DNA from: Pycnopodia helianthoides
Taxonomy: Eukaryota; Echinodermata; Asteroidea; Forcipulatida; Asteriidae
Assembly: GCA_032158295.1 (NCBI GenBank)
Contig: CM063253.1
Location: forward strand, 6,479,001-6,543,000
Reading direction: 5' to 3'
DNA: 64,000 nucleotides
The notes beneath the pieces are model-generated. The model had not been told where the DNA came from, searched no databases, and saw only the letters and a program-made list of their open reading frames with translations. Positions 33,641 through 44,800 of the stretch are shown here, in pieces. The first letter of the stretch is position 1. Every line of letters begins with the position of its first letter. The translations under genes were made by a program, and so were the position numbers.

Positions 33641-36600
33641 CTATTTGCTTTCTTGGGAGGTAACTTCAGCTAGTTTAGCAGCCTCTATAGAAGCATCAAT
33701 GCCTGCTATTGTCGGCAGACCAAGAGGTAATGGTAGGAGGTTTCTCTCATTCTTCAAGATCTTCTCTGCATCCTCTGTGGTTATAGAAGTGTTGGGAGAG
33801 AGGAGGGAAAAACAGCATTAATTTAAATAAAATAAATTAATTATCTTTTACTAAACTTTTGGAGTATAATATACAGGGTTTGCCCTGTTCATCGGGCATA
33901 CTTAGACTAATCCTCAAACTTTCTCAGCTCCATGGGGAGCATAAAACCCTAAGCTGCTTAAACTAGCGCTAAGGGGTTAATCCAACACAATACTATCTCA
34001 GCCCTCGCAGGTTCTCGTTTATACACCTGGGTTAAGAGAAGCAATCATGGTTAAGTGTCTTGCTCGAGGACACAGGCGTCATGACCAGGAATCGAACCCA
34101 CACTCCGATGATTCAGCCGTCAGAACTTGAGTCCAATGCAGTAGACCCTTCGGTCCAGACACACACCACAGTATGTGTACATAAGTAGATAAAATACAGT
34201 TCTACAAGGTTTGCCCTTAACCTTTTTTTCGGTGACTGGCCAGCCAGCAGGACCAGGGGCCAATTTTGTGGCCCTGCTTACCGTAAGCAAAGAACCAGCG
34301 CTTACGGAAGCAGGGAATTCCGAGCCTATGTCACGTGTTAGCAGGGAATTTTTGCCTGTGCGCGTGCGTACTCCACGTTACTAGGCATTCTTCGCTTTAC
34401 ACAGCTAGCGCAGAAATTTGGCGCTTGCACGGTAAGCAGAGAATGATTAACGCAAGCGCAGAATTCCGCGGTAAGCAGAGCCATGCAGTTGGGCCCAGTC
34501 AGCTTGTGTTTCACTAGTCCTCGGCCTTTGTCACTATACATACATTGTATTTGATATTGTAAAATGGATGATTTTCAATTCTGAACTAGCCAACCAGATC
34601 GCTTGGTGAGAATTTTGACCGGTCCTCGGGTGTTGGCCAGTGCACCACTGTTAAAGATAGAACAGTGGTTCTACATACATGTAACAGTGGTTCTACATAC
34701 ATGTAACAGTGGTTCTACATACATGTATGTTGGAGAGTAATGCAAATTTTGATGAAACTCTACTATTCCAATTCATAAATACCCATTTTGATAAAAAAGC
34801 GTAACGGGAAAAATCTGTCCAAACTTTTCTGTTTTGTAATTTTCAACTCCTCTCCTGTCCTCAGGCTCTATTCCACAAAGGGTCAAATTGCATGCACTGC
34901 TCAACAGTTGTGCTTGCACTAGTCTTGACCCAAGACGACAGTGATTGGTAGCGGATAGTGTACTGCGCTCGTTGTAAATCGTTATAGCCAGTCAAGATGG
35001 TTAAATCCTGCCGTAAGAGGGCACGCTATAACGATTTACAACGAGCGCAGTATACCATCCGCTACCGATCACTGACGTCTTGGGCCAAGACTATGCTTAC
35101 ACGCGCAAACTGATAGATTTTACACTGAGTATTGGTATGTATTGATTGCGTTATTCGCACGTTTCAGCACTTTTTACCATGTCTCTACTACACGTTTTAC
35201 ACATAGCCACATGATCTCCTCAATTGACCAATCAGAATGGATAAACTGTCTGGGTCTTACTATGAATATCCATTGAAACTTACCTCGTATTCTCAATACT
35301 TTGGTTCCATGGGTATAATCGTACTGGTATCCAAGGATGAAAGACAGGGGAACCAGTGGAATAATCGCGGTTGGATTCTTGCTTTTCAAAAGTCTGTGTA
35401 AGCAATATGAAATGTAATGCACAATTTAATGTAAATGATGATGTTTATATTTTATCTAGGAGAACGACACTGACGCAGAGACGTTTTGTATAATATCACT
35501 TATCAGTGCAGGTCACCACGCGCCAAAGCACTGCTTAACGATAAGCAAATTTTTCATGCTCACTATAGCAGAAAAATTTGCTTAAGCATAAGCATATTTC
35601 CCAAAAAGGCAGGAAAATAAGGTGTGGATTCGCATTGTTATATGCCATTTATTTTCTTCCAGTAAGCGTTGGAGGGATAGCATCCCCCTGTGCTTTTGGT
35701 CAGCAGCGCTATAAAATGGAAATTGCAAAGTAAGCACAAAGTCAGTCGTTAAGCAGCTCTGTGAAATTGGGCCTAAGCTTAAGACATGGTCCAATGGAGG
35801 GCAACGGGGCCCAATTTCATAGAGCTGCTTTAAGCACACAAAATAGCTGAGCACATCATGCTCCCCAGACTAAGGTTACCAGCCAAGCCACCAGGTCATG
35901 TGTACAATTTTTGACTGGTATCCTGCTCATTTCTACTCAGCAGAAAATTGTTAAGCAGCTCTACGAAATTGGGCCCTGGCCCTAGCCGGCAATCAAATCA
36001 AGGCCACAGTGGTGAGAGGCAAGCGCAATTAGCCACCTGCACTTTTGTAAGATTGAAAAAGGACCCTTTTCAATATCGAAGCATGGCCCCAATTCAATAA
36101 AGCCTTTCAGCAGGAAATCTTGCTAAGCACTGACCAATCTTGCTTTTTATAGCAGAAACAGGTTACCAGCCGAAGTTCCATAAAGTTGACATTGTTACAA
36201 CTGGTGCCCCACTCATTTGTTTGTTCAGCAAAGATACTTGCTGAGCAGCATTCTCTGCTTAACAGATTCATGAAATTGGGCCCAGGATTAGGATTAAGAA
36301 TGTTTTAGTTACCCAGCTAAGCATCCTACAAATGCTACTCCATAGAAGGATGCGAACCAGTTGAACATTTCCCTGGCACCCGACAGCTGCATGGCTACCA
36401 TCTTCTCCCTCATCTGGTTCTGCACTTGAAGCTGACGTTCCATCTACACATCAGAAATTACAAGGAATTAATTATCATTGACTCATTTACTCCTCCTGCA
36501 AATAACACCCATAAAAGAGCGCTGGTAACAGCTAAAATACCATTTCCCATACAGCATGTGTGACTGGTATACTGCTAAATTGTTGCCTAGCAGAAATGTT

Positions 36601-37192
36601 TCAAGCAACATTTTCTGCTTTCAGGCAGCTCCATGAAATTGGGCCCTGGTTAGAAAAAACCAGGGCCCAATTTTATAGAGCTGCTTAAGAACAAAAAGTA
36701 GCTCAGCAAAACAAAATTATGCTTACCAGAATAAGGTTACCAGCCAAACTACCGTGCCAGATGTACAATATGTGACCGGTATCCTGCACATCTCTGCTTA
36801 GCAGAAATGTTTTAAGCAATTTTTTTCTGTTTCAGCAGCTCTATGAAATTGGGCCCTGAACTAGTCTTGGTGCAAGAAGTCCCTGTTCTGTATTTCCATC
36901 ACGAATTGCCGCCAATAAAGGGCGCTATCATTCCACGAACCGCTATTACAGAGCGGTTCACGGGTGATAGCGTGGAGTGATAGCGCCCTCTGTTGGCAGC
37001 AGTGGAAATACAGAACAGGGACGTCTTGCACCAAGACTAGCCCTGAACTTGAGGAAGTAACAAGATAACACCCCGCAGCAGAGACAGACACAATAAAACT
37101 GTATGACCTACCATTGTTTCTTGACTCTCCATCATGAACGTCTTGTTCTTTTTGAAACTCTCGTCCATCGCTTTAGCCATCATCGACCCCAT
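33641..37192 (-). CDS. PLGRKT: Plasminogen receptor with C-terminal lysine, four exons
   Basis: Exons in transcript order: 37192-37112, 36443-36313, 35393-35284, 33774-33641. Phases 0, 2 and 1 match at every junction with GT-AG borders, giving 151 residues (human 147). Exon 1 gives MAKAMDESFKKNKTFMMESQ, exon 2 ERQLQVQNQMREKMVAMQLS and the first membrane segment (~55-71), exon 3 IIPLVPLSFILGYQYDYTHG with the second (~79-93), exon 4 EDAEKILKNERNLLPLP and the end TSQESK. In vertebrates this two-pass protein binds plasminogen through its exposed C-terminal Lys and promotes its activation; a mitochondrial role has also been proposed. The terminal lysine is present here. The start has a good context (aagATGg). 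Introns carry many MITEs and two foldback elements. Confidence 0.95.
33885..34165 (-). mobile_element. SINE with tRNA-Ser/Leu-like head, in PLGRKT 3' flank of intron 3
   Basis: Same family as 32505-32843: 'gtgtgggttcgattcctgg' on the minus strand, then 'cctcgagcaagacactta', then 'cttaacccaggtgta' and 'ctccccatggagctgag'. It lies inside PLGRKT intron 3. Confidence 0.65.
34255..34496. mobile_element. MITE of the ccaattt(c)atggctctgcttac type
   Basis: The ends are 'ggggccaattttgtgg' with 'ccctgcttaccgtaagc' and, inverted, 'ggtaagcagagccatgcag' with 'ttgggccc'. Related elements lie at 52903-53040 and 61078-61201. It is a sister family to the 'tagagctgcttaagc' MITEs and lies in PLGRKT intron 3. 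Confidence 0.6.
34912..35095. repeat. Foldback element in PLGRKT intron 3
   Basis: Two arms of about 80 bp are inverted copies: 'cactagtcttgacccaagac' with 'actgcgctcgttgtaaatcg' on the left, and 'cgatttacaacgagcgcagt' with 'gtcttgggccaagacta' on the right. The arms are separated by ~40 bp. There is no ORF. Confidence 0.85.
35530..36649. mobile_element. Cluster of gggcccaatttcatag-family MITEs around PLGRKT exon 2
   Basis: Copies are visible at about 35530-35773 (diverged), 35807-35976, 36086-36283 and 36554-36649 (partial). They lie in introns 1 and 2, on both sides of exon 2 (36313-36443). Ends like 'agctctacgaaattgggccc' mark each boundary. Confidence 0.75.
36663..36856. mobile_element. 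MITE of the gggcccaatttcatag family, complete
   Basis: It begins gggcccaattttatagagct and ends agctctatgaaattgggccc, 194 bp, with the interior in the orientation opposite to the 28827 copy. It lies in PLGRKT intron 1. Confidence 0.85.
36862..37043. repeat. Foldback element in PLGRKT intron 1
   Basis: The left arm 'ctagtcttggtgcaagaagt' with 'ccctgttctgtatttcca' is mirrored by 'tggaaatacagaacaggg' with 'acgtcttgcaccaagactag'. An inner palindrome surrounds 'accgctattacagagcggt'. The outermost bases (actagtcttg) match those of the 34912-35095 foldback. Confidence 0.9.
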
Positions 37193-37684
37193 CTTGGTGA
37201 GCTTGGTGTTGCACTTTCAAAACCTTTGAAACAAAAAAACACAAAACTCATACAACACTGTGTTTATTTTTAAGAAGTAACTATAAATAAATCATATGTA
37301 CAGTCTCTCAGGAGAAGTGTTGGTTCTGAAAAGAGCCAGTGCAAAGCTTCAAACATCACTTACTACAGGCCTCGAATTCATTTTCAAAAGGGACAGCAAT
37401 TTCCCCAAAATGAAGGCACCCAATGAGAAAAGTTGAATTTGTATTGAAGGTTTTTAAGGGCACCCACAGCAATTGCTGTGGCGCTGTGTTGCCGTGGGGA
37501 AATTTGAGGCCTGTTACTATGTTTATTTGATCTTTTGAGGTAAAAAATAACAGGCCATAAAAAAGAAAAGAGAGAGAAACTAATACTAGCATCCTTGCAT
37601 GACTGGCAAAACGCCTCTGCCTTTTTTTTTAACCACACAACTCGGCGGATGACATCAGTATTTTTTTCTAAATAACAGTGGACA

Positions 37685-37915
37685 TTAACCCTCCTACTGT
37701 CAGTGACTCTTGGCAACATTTTCCAGTGAGTTGACCAACCATTTGAAACCATTCGTCTGCCAAGGTTGTGTACGGTGGCACAACTGTGCACAGAACTGAC
37801 CGTGTACTGTGTACATGCATTCCCTCATGGTATCATATTGCAGGCTGGCATAGTTTATCTATCATTCAAAACCACAGTGAATGGTGTTGAATGGTCAGAA
37901 AGCAAGAGGGTTAAG
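37685..37915. repeat. Dispersed repeat, second copy of 7680-7970
   Basis: Near-identical to the SETD9 intron 1 copy. In both, the stretch around 'cagaactgaccgtgtactg' abuts 'gtacatgcattccctcatgg'. Confidence 0.7.
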
Positions 37916-37993
37916 ATAAGTTTCGGAACAGTTCAGAATGTTCTCTTTTGGTTGCGTCAGTTGAAGTATTCTTAGGAGGGAAAGTATACATGT

Positions 37994-38050
37994 AAGATAA
38001 GATAAGATAAGAACTTTATTATTATCCTACACTGGGGAAATTAAAACTGG
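37994..38050 (-). repeat. 3' end of a non-LTR element with 'gataa' tail
   Basis: On the minus strand the sequence 'ccccagtgtaggataataa' with 'taaagttcttatcttatc' repeats looks like the tail of a LINE or SINE. No further body is recognised. Confidence 0.45.
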
Positions 38051-38189
38051 CCTTGATTCAACAATACTGACAAAAACACTAAACATTTTATAACAATAAA
38101 CAGTCAGATTGATCAAAAATATTAATTGAGAATAACAGGTATAAAAATATGTTTCCGATGTACATCTTCCTGCTCAAAATTTTCCCTTT

Positions 38190-38492
38190 ACAGAGAATTA
38201 TTCACTTGTGTAATCCCCGATTCCAGACCTTCGTCCCTTCGTCTGACTCTGACCATGGGCTGGTTTGACCAAAACAAGATCGGTAGCAAGCCAGGATTGT
38301 TTTCACTGTTCTCAGCACAGGAGGTTATCTATCGCCTACCACGGAGCATGGCCAGTCTCAGATATCAAAAGTGTTTGATTTTTTTCCGGATACGAGGGAA
38401 GAAAACCTGATGGAGTGACGGTCCTGAGGAAAGCCCTTGTGGCTCATGCACAGAGTGTCACAGAGGAGAAAACCACCGCACAACTCTACTCA
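38190..38492 (+). pseudogene. Coding-like fragment, unrecognised
   Basis: After a pyrimidine-rich stretch ending TTTACAG at 38193, the frame reads PSSLRLTLTMGWFDQNKIGS and FSAQEVIYRLPRSMASLRY. After a frame change (at ~38380) it reads RKPDGVTVLRKALVAHAQSV then TEEKTTAQLYSHYG. Both parts have protein-like composition, but I do not recognise the family, no complete exon pair can be set, and repeat sequence (tttcaattcaattcattt) begins right after. It may be a processed or decayed gene piece. Confidence 0.3.
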
Positions 38493-38758
38493 CATTATGG
38501 TCCTAATTACTTTCAATTCAATTCATTTCAAAGCAACATTTATTTCCACATATCATCATCGAGAAAAACAAAAGTACAGTCAATATATTATAAATGTGGA
38601 GGCGCGTTCCAAAAAGCGGGGCTTGTCAAGGAACAGCCTACAAAATGAAACAAAACAACAGCTTGACAATAGACGAAAAAACAAAATAACACCTACTACA
38701 ACAAGTAACAATAACAGTGTGTACGTCAACGACTAGCAACAGTAGTAAGACAAAGATT

Positions 38759-38881
38759 AGTTGCGATAATCGTAACCTCAATCCTCCCGACGGTCGGAGG
38801 AATTATAATCAACGCTTTCTTTATGCATTTTAAAAGTTTTTTGATCTCATTTGCAAGATGGAGGGTTACGATTATTGCAAC
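38759..38881. repeat. Imperfect inverted repeat
   Basis: The left end 'gttgcgataatcgtaacctc' and right end 'ggagggttacgattattgca' are inverted copies. The interior 'tgatctcatttgcaag' relates to 39232-39290. The sequence between 38882 and 41821 has C- and purine-rich runs but no feature I can name; 40600-41200 is richer in CpG. Confidence 0.6.
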
Positions 38882-41821
38882 TAGACAAAATGAGTATATC
38901 AAATGGGGGGGGGGTCCAGTAAAAGTAAAGTAGGTAAAAAAGTTCACTGAAACGACTGGTGGATTAAAGCAATTTCAAGTTTTTGCATTAAAAAGAGCAA
39001 GTGATTTACATTCACAAAGTGATACAGAAGACGTTCCGAACAGGGCCTGCTGAGAACGTACTAGTAATAAAATTTGAAGAGAGTGGTTCAAACTGAACAA
39101 GCCATTCATGCCACCCAGTGGCGAGACCAGGGCTGTACTAATTGCAAGGCTTAAAAAGCCCCCACCCCCAACCCCTCCTCGCCTTCTTCCTCCTCTTGCC
39201 GCCCCCGCCCCCCCCCCCCACCCAACAAATGCAAATGAGATCAAACAACTTTTAAAATGCACAAAGGAAAGGTTTGATTATAATTCCCCCAATTATAGCT
39301 TTGCCCCTACTTCCCCCCCCCCAATATAAATAAATAAACTAACAAAGTGGCCATTGCATGATGTACCTCTCCATCCGTCATCATGCCCATCCCCAGCAAT
39401 CTCTCTCAAAACCCGCCACCACCACTACCAGTACCACACTTCACTTGCTCATAATGTGCTGCATTACTGCTCCATTTCACAAGGCGTTCACGGAGCGGAG
39501 GTTGCCTCGACCATTTAACGGCGACAACAAAATTTCCCCAACACCTACCTTTAAGACTTAATCTTTCACCAGCAACTTTACCGGATAGAATGGTTGATGG
39601 GTTTGGCGTTGAATCATCAAATGTATTTATTTCATCAGCTGGCCGGCCGCATCCATCCCATATCCACACACACGCTATACACACCACACTGCAACATACA
39701 GCGTCCGAGTCAGGGTTCCAACACCCATTATAGGTTTGTAATGCATTACTTTTAGTCTGGGTACTACAAACTCTTTTTCCCCGTGCAATAACCGCGATAA
39801 CAAGCGATAGTAAGTGGCCCTTTTCGAAATCACGGCCACAGCTTCTGCTCAGCTTTAGGCACCGCCCGACTGTTTGAAGCCCTATATACCGAAAGCACAC
39901 ATTTTCAAAATAACTTACTGAGCTTTAAGCCGGAGTCCGAGCCCAAGCAGTGGTTTCGAAAAGGGCTGTAGGGCTTTTCCCATAACTTCGGGCTATACCT
40001 GTCATTTCCGAGAACTTGATTGATTGATTGATTGATCGATTGAACTTCAAAAGCGCTTTGAGAATAAAGTGCTTTATTAACAATGGGTAATTATTATAAT
40101 TTATGCAGAATTTCTTGAGTCCGGCAGAGCGCAGTGTTGGCCTATATCAAGTCCTTTTGTCGGGATCGGGATTGTGTATTCCGAAATCCAGAAAAGGACT
40201 TCCGGTGTCATCTTTTTGTTGACGAGTTGCAAAAATGATTAAACTTTTCTATTAAAAATCTCAGCGTATCACAGGGTAGGCCTACGGTGTTCTAATATGA
40301 AAATTGACACACCTTTCTCGGCGCCTTGTTTTTCTTTGGCGGTGACTGCTCCGCTTATTTTCATACTTGATTATTTTTAAGCAGGGCCTTTTCCCAAACC
40401 TTGGCTTGGGCTCTGTCAAGACCCAGTATAAGTAATGGGGCGCGCTGTAGGCCTATTGGCCTATACTCTGTTTTTAAATAACGACTTTAACCGCTGGATT
40501 TTAAAAGAGAGCGGAGTATAGAAGAGTGCATGTCCCATCGGGCTACATACTCTAGGTCTACCCGCTTCTTTGTAATCAATTTTTTGAACATTTTACACTT
40601 TGCACGACGGTCTTCAATATCACCGGCGAGCCCAGGGAGCCGGCCGGACACGGACTCCCACTGAGTCGGAGTTCTTTTGGGAAAAGCCCCAACTCTATAA
40701 AAAAAATAATAGAGGGCAAGGTATGCATTTGGACATTACAGTCTGGTTAACAATTCACGCAAATTGCGAAACTATCAAAGCAGATTTCCCGACTTCGGTT
40801 CGTCATAATAGGCTTATAACAGCTGACCGTAAACAGCGTTGTTTGTGTCACGGTTCACTGATCATAAAGTATGCGGCCCCCGTTGCCGGCGCCTTAAGCC
40901 CGTTTTGAAATATGGAGATGTGAGCTACTACAGTACTAGACTGTCATGACTAATGACAACTTCCCCTCATCAATTTCCAGAGATCAGATGCCACGAGAAA
41001 CTAACAATCGAAATTTATTTTTCATTTACCTTCAGAGGTAGAGTAGAGGCCTATGTATCTTTTTAGACAATAAGCGCTTGATTGGCGACTTTTTGTGTGG
41101 TGGGTGCGTCTGTTTACAGAGAGCGCGGGCCCGATAAGACTTGACAAACAATTTTTTTAAAGTCAATTAAAGAGAAAAGAGAGGGAGTGAGAGGCGGAGG
41201 AAGTAGTTGGAAGCCGCAGTGTGAGCAGCAACAAACAACACAAGAACAACAAGCATCTTAATACCACCTTACACTTAGCATGCAGCATTTGCAGTGGCTC
41301 TTATACATTATTTCCTCCATGCATAACAAAATGACCAAATACCGAAAAAAAGAAAACTCAAACAAATCACCTCCATAAACAAATAAACACCCCCCCCCAA
41401 AAAAAAAACCTCCCCCCAAATAAACAAACAAACCCCCAAATAAACAAAACACCCCCCCCATAAAAAAAACTCCACACAACACCAATAACAACAACAACAA
41501 ATGAAAAAGACATTCACCTCTTGATAAGAGGTTGACCGTACTCTGTGCTTGTACCCCATCGGCGGCGGATCGAACTCGCAAAATAAATTAAAACACAGTC
41601 GCTGGTAGCCGGCCAGCTGCTGCGATTGAATCAGGCGCAGGTTTCGATCGGGAATTGGGTACCTGTGTGCCTTTTACTGCTGGTACATTCATGCAATTAT
41701 GTCGTGATACTATTTTGGGGGCAAAAGTCCCTTGTTTTTCTACCTTAATTTGCAAGTTTGACGGGTGTTATGTTCTCGTCCATTGTTTGGACTAAGCAAC
41801 TGATGTAGTTGCATTAGCAGA

Positions 41822-44800
41822 ATGCTCTTGGTGACGGCAATTTGTTTTAGTTTCGTGATAAAAATGTGCTCTTCTGCAAGCAGTCCGGGTAGGTTTCTTG
41901 TTTTCACAAAAATAATCGCTTTTTTAAGACTGTTGCACCAGTTTCGTGAGAAATTTAAAATCTATATTGTTGAATAAATTTAGTCTTCTAACTTCTAAGT
42001 TCCATTAAATTGTTTTAATAAGTTAAAGTTGTAACATGTAACGGAAAAGATGCTGATTCGACAGTATAATAAATTAACATAGACCCAGTAATCGGGGGCA
42101 CTGACTGTGGGTTGGTAGTCATTGTTAGTTACCAGGTATAATGTACTCCTGGATCTGGATCTCTGTGGTTCTAGTGCCCCAGACAAACGTAAACATACAT
42201 AGTTAGACAGTGCATACATAGGGATTCAGCTATAAGCTCTGTGATTTTCTGAACAGGCAGCTTAAAAAAAATGCCCTAAATGATAAAAATTCAGAAAAAG
42301 AAAAAGCAGTAGAGTAGGTCCTAGGCCCCTACTAGTACTATCCTTTTATTATTTAAATTTAAGGTCAATAGCCTAGTAACTCTATCATTTAAAATTTATT
42401 TTGTTGTTATTTGTATAGGTTTGTATTTAATGGTTTGAAAGTCGGGTAGAAACACTTTTTTAAATAAATGGTCTGCCACCAGAGCAGAGCTTGCATCTAC
42501 AAAATGTTTTACTGCATTTTAAAGTAATCATTCATCCCTTTTTTTCCCCCTCAGAACATTTTGATGAAGTGTTTGCTTGCGTTGAGAAAGATCCGATAGA
42601 AAATGCCACCACTGTCACATGGACAATCGCTGTGCACCTCCAGGTGAACGATATATACTGTGATCTTGTGTACCGCCAAAACCAATCATCGGCGTTGACC
42701 AGTGAGAGTATCGTGTATTATAGCCTAGCCCCCTCCGGAAACTTCCAACTGCCTGGATTACAGATGGGGGCTCAGTACATTATCCAAATGGCCTGTTTTG
42801 CTAAGGCGCCTAATGGATCAAGAAGCACCCACAAGTCCAGTGAGGTATCCTTTAAAGCAGGTGAGCGACAAGGTTGTCAACATTTGGTGGAAGTTTAAAA
42901 AACTGCCCGTGTCCAAATTGTTCACTTACAACACATCTACATGTAAATGACAGATAAAACAGGGTGTCCAAATTTAAAAACCGGGTGTTCACTTACAATA
43001 CATTTACATGTAAATGACAGATAAAACAGGGTGTCCAAATTTAGAACAGGGTATCCAAAGGACACCCAGACACCCCTCTGGCTGACACTAATGTTAAGAG
43101 ACACTAATTCTAACGTTGTAAGGGATGCACACTACATGAAGGTGTCAATTCAATTGCTCTTTTGTTTTGTTTGTAAAGCGCATTGGTATTTCTTTCCAGT
43201 AATGAAATGCGCTATATAAAAATTAGCTATTATTATTTGCTAAAGGACAAAGGCCACTCTAACTCTATCTACTGCAAATAAACATCACAATATGTACAGT
43301 TGCAAGGACTAACATTTTCCCTAGCACTCACTATGTGTGCAAATTAAAAAAGTGCAGCCCTTTTCAAATTTTGCTTGTCATCACTTCAACAAAAAATTAT
43401 ATCATTTAAAAGATTTGAATATTGGGTTTGGTAATGACATTTTGTTTTGCGATAAATACTGTCAATGGATTAGAACACATTTATAGTAATACTTAAATGT
43501 ACAATTATTTACATGTAATGCTATACAAAATATTTTAAAAATTCACATTTGCTTTGTGAAATTGCACATCTAATTTTTAATGTAATGTATCACATTTTAC
43601 ATGAAGACTTGTTTCTACTATATGTCATCACAAAGATACATAGTTTTTTTCTAAAACGGCTGGTTGACACCTTTCCCAGTATGTTGGGGCTAGGCGTGTA
43701 TGTGTGGAGCACTATTTCAAAGTGTTGACGATAATATGAACATATGTAATAAAAACTAAAAACATGTTAGCAGAGGTATGGATGATAGGCAGAATAGAAA
43801 TAGGAGCAGTTCCTACAAGTTTGTGATAGTCTCTGGTGACTGAACACGATAGATCCTACATGTGTATGTATGTATGTATGTCAAGTTCAGACAGCAGTTT
43901 GTGGTCTGCAATGGTATTCTCTGGAGAAAGCAGTCTGTAATGGTGGTCTCTGGTGGGAGTGACCAATGTCACCCCAATATGAGCATTGCAGACAGCAGTC
44001 TGTAATGGTGGTCTATGGTGGGAGTGACCAATTGTACTCCCACTGTGAGCAGTGCAGACAGTGCACTGTGTGATGGTGTTCTATGGTCAGTCTATGATGA
44101 TGGTCTCTGGTGGGAGTGGCCAATTGAGCACAATATTTCTTCTGGTTAGCTTTGTATAATCTACAGTGTACTTTGCCTATCATCCAAATAATGTGTTTTC
44201 CAGCATCGTCATTAGTTCGCACTTGCTGTTACACAGCAGTGTTGTATCATCGGCGGCGAAGCGCAAGTTGTTAATCTTTACTCCTCCAATGCTAATGCCA
44301 CCTTGCTCTTCTTCAAGAACTTCTCGCATGATGTTTTCTGCATTGTATAAGCAAGGGGACAAAGTGCACCTTTGCCTGACTCCTCTGCCGATTTTGAACC
44401 ATTCTGTATCGCCGCAGCCTGTTCGTACATTACCTTCCTGATCAGTATAGAGCTGAGCAAGAAGGCCCACTAAATGCTTCGGGAATCCCATCTTCGTCAT
44501 ATCTTCCCAAAGTTCGACTTGGCTTACACTGTCAAATGCTTTCGCATAATCAATCAAGCACAATGTACAATGTAGAGTGGTACATTTTGGGTCTTTGCAC
44601 TTCTCAATGATGTTCCTCATATTCACTATTTGTTCGCGGGTGCCCTTTCCTTCGACGAAACCTGCTTGTTCTTCAGCGATCTCTTCTTCGTATTTCTTCT
44701 TCTTCATTCTGTTGACGATGATCTTCAACAAAATTTTGCTGGTGGAACAATAAGGTTGATGGTTCGATGGTTTGAATATTCCTTCTTGTTTCCTGATTTG

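Noticed and set aside
39406..39900. A 164-residue minus-strand frame rich in Cys and Trp
   Set aside because: No recognisable domain, no splice support, low-complexity C-terminus from a C/A-rich tract. Probably chance.
41258..41581. Minus-strand frames of 83-107 residues over the C/A-rich tract
   Set aside because: Strings of Gly, Phe and Cys reflect runs of C and A, not a protein.
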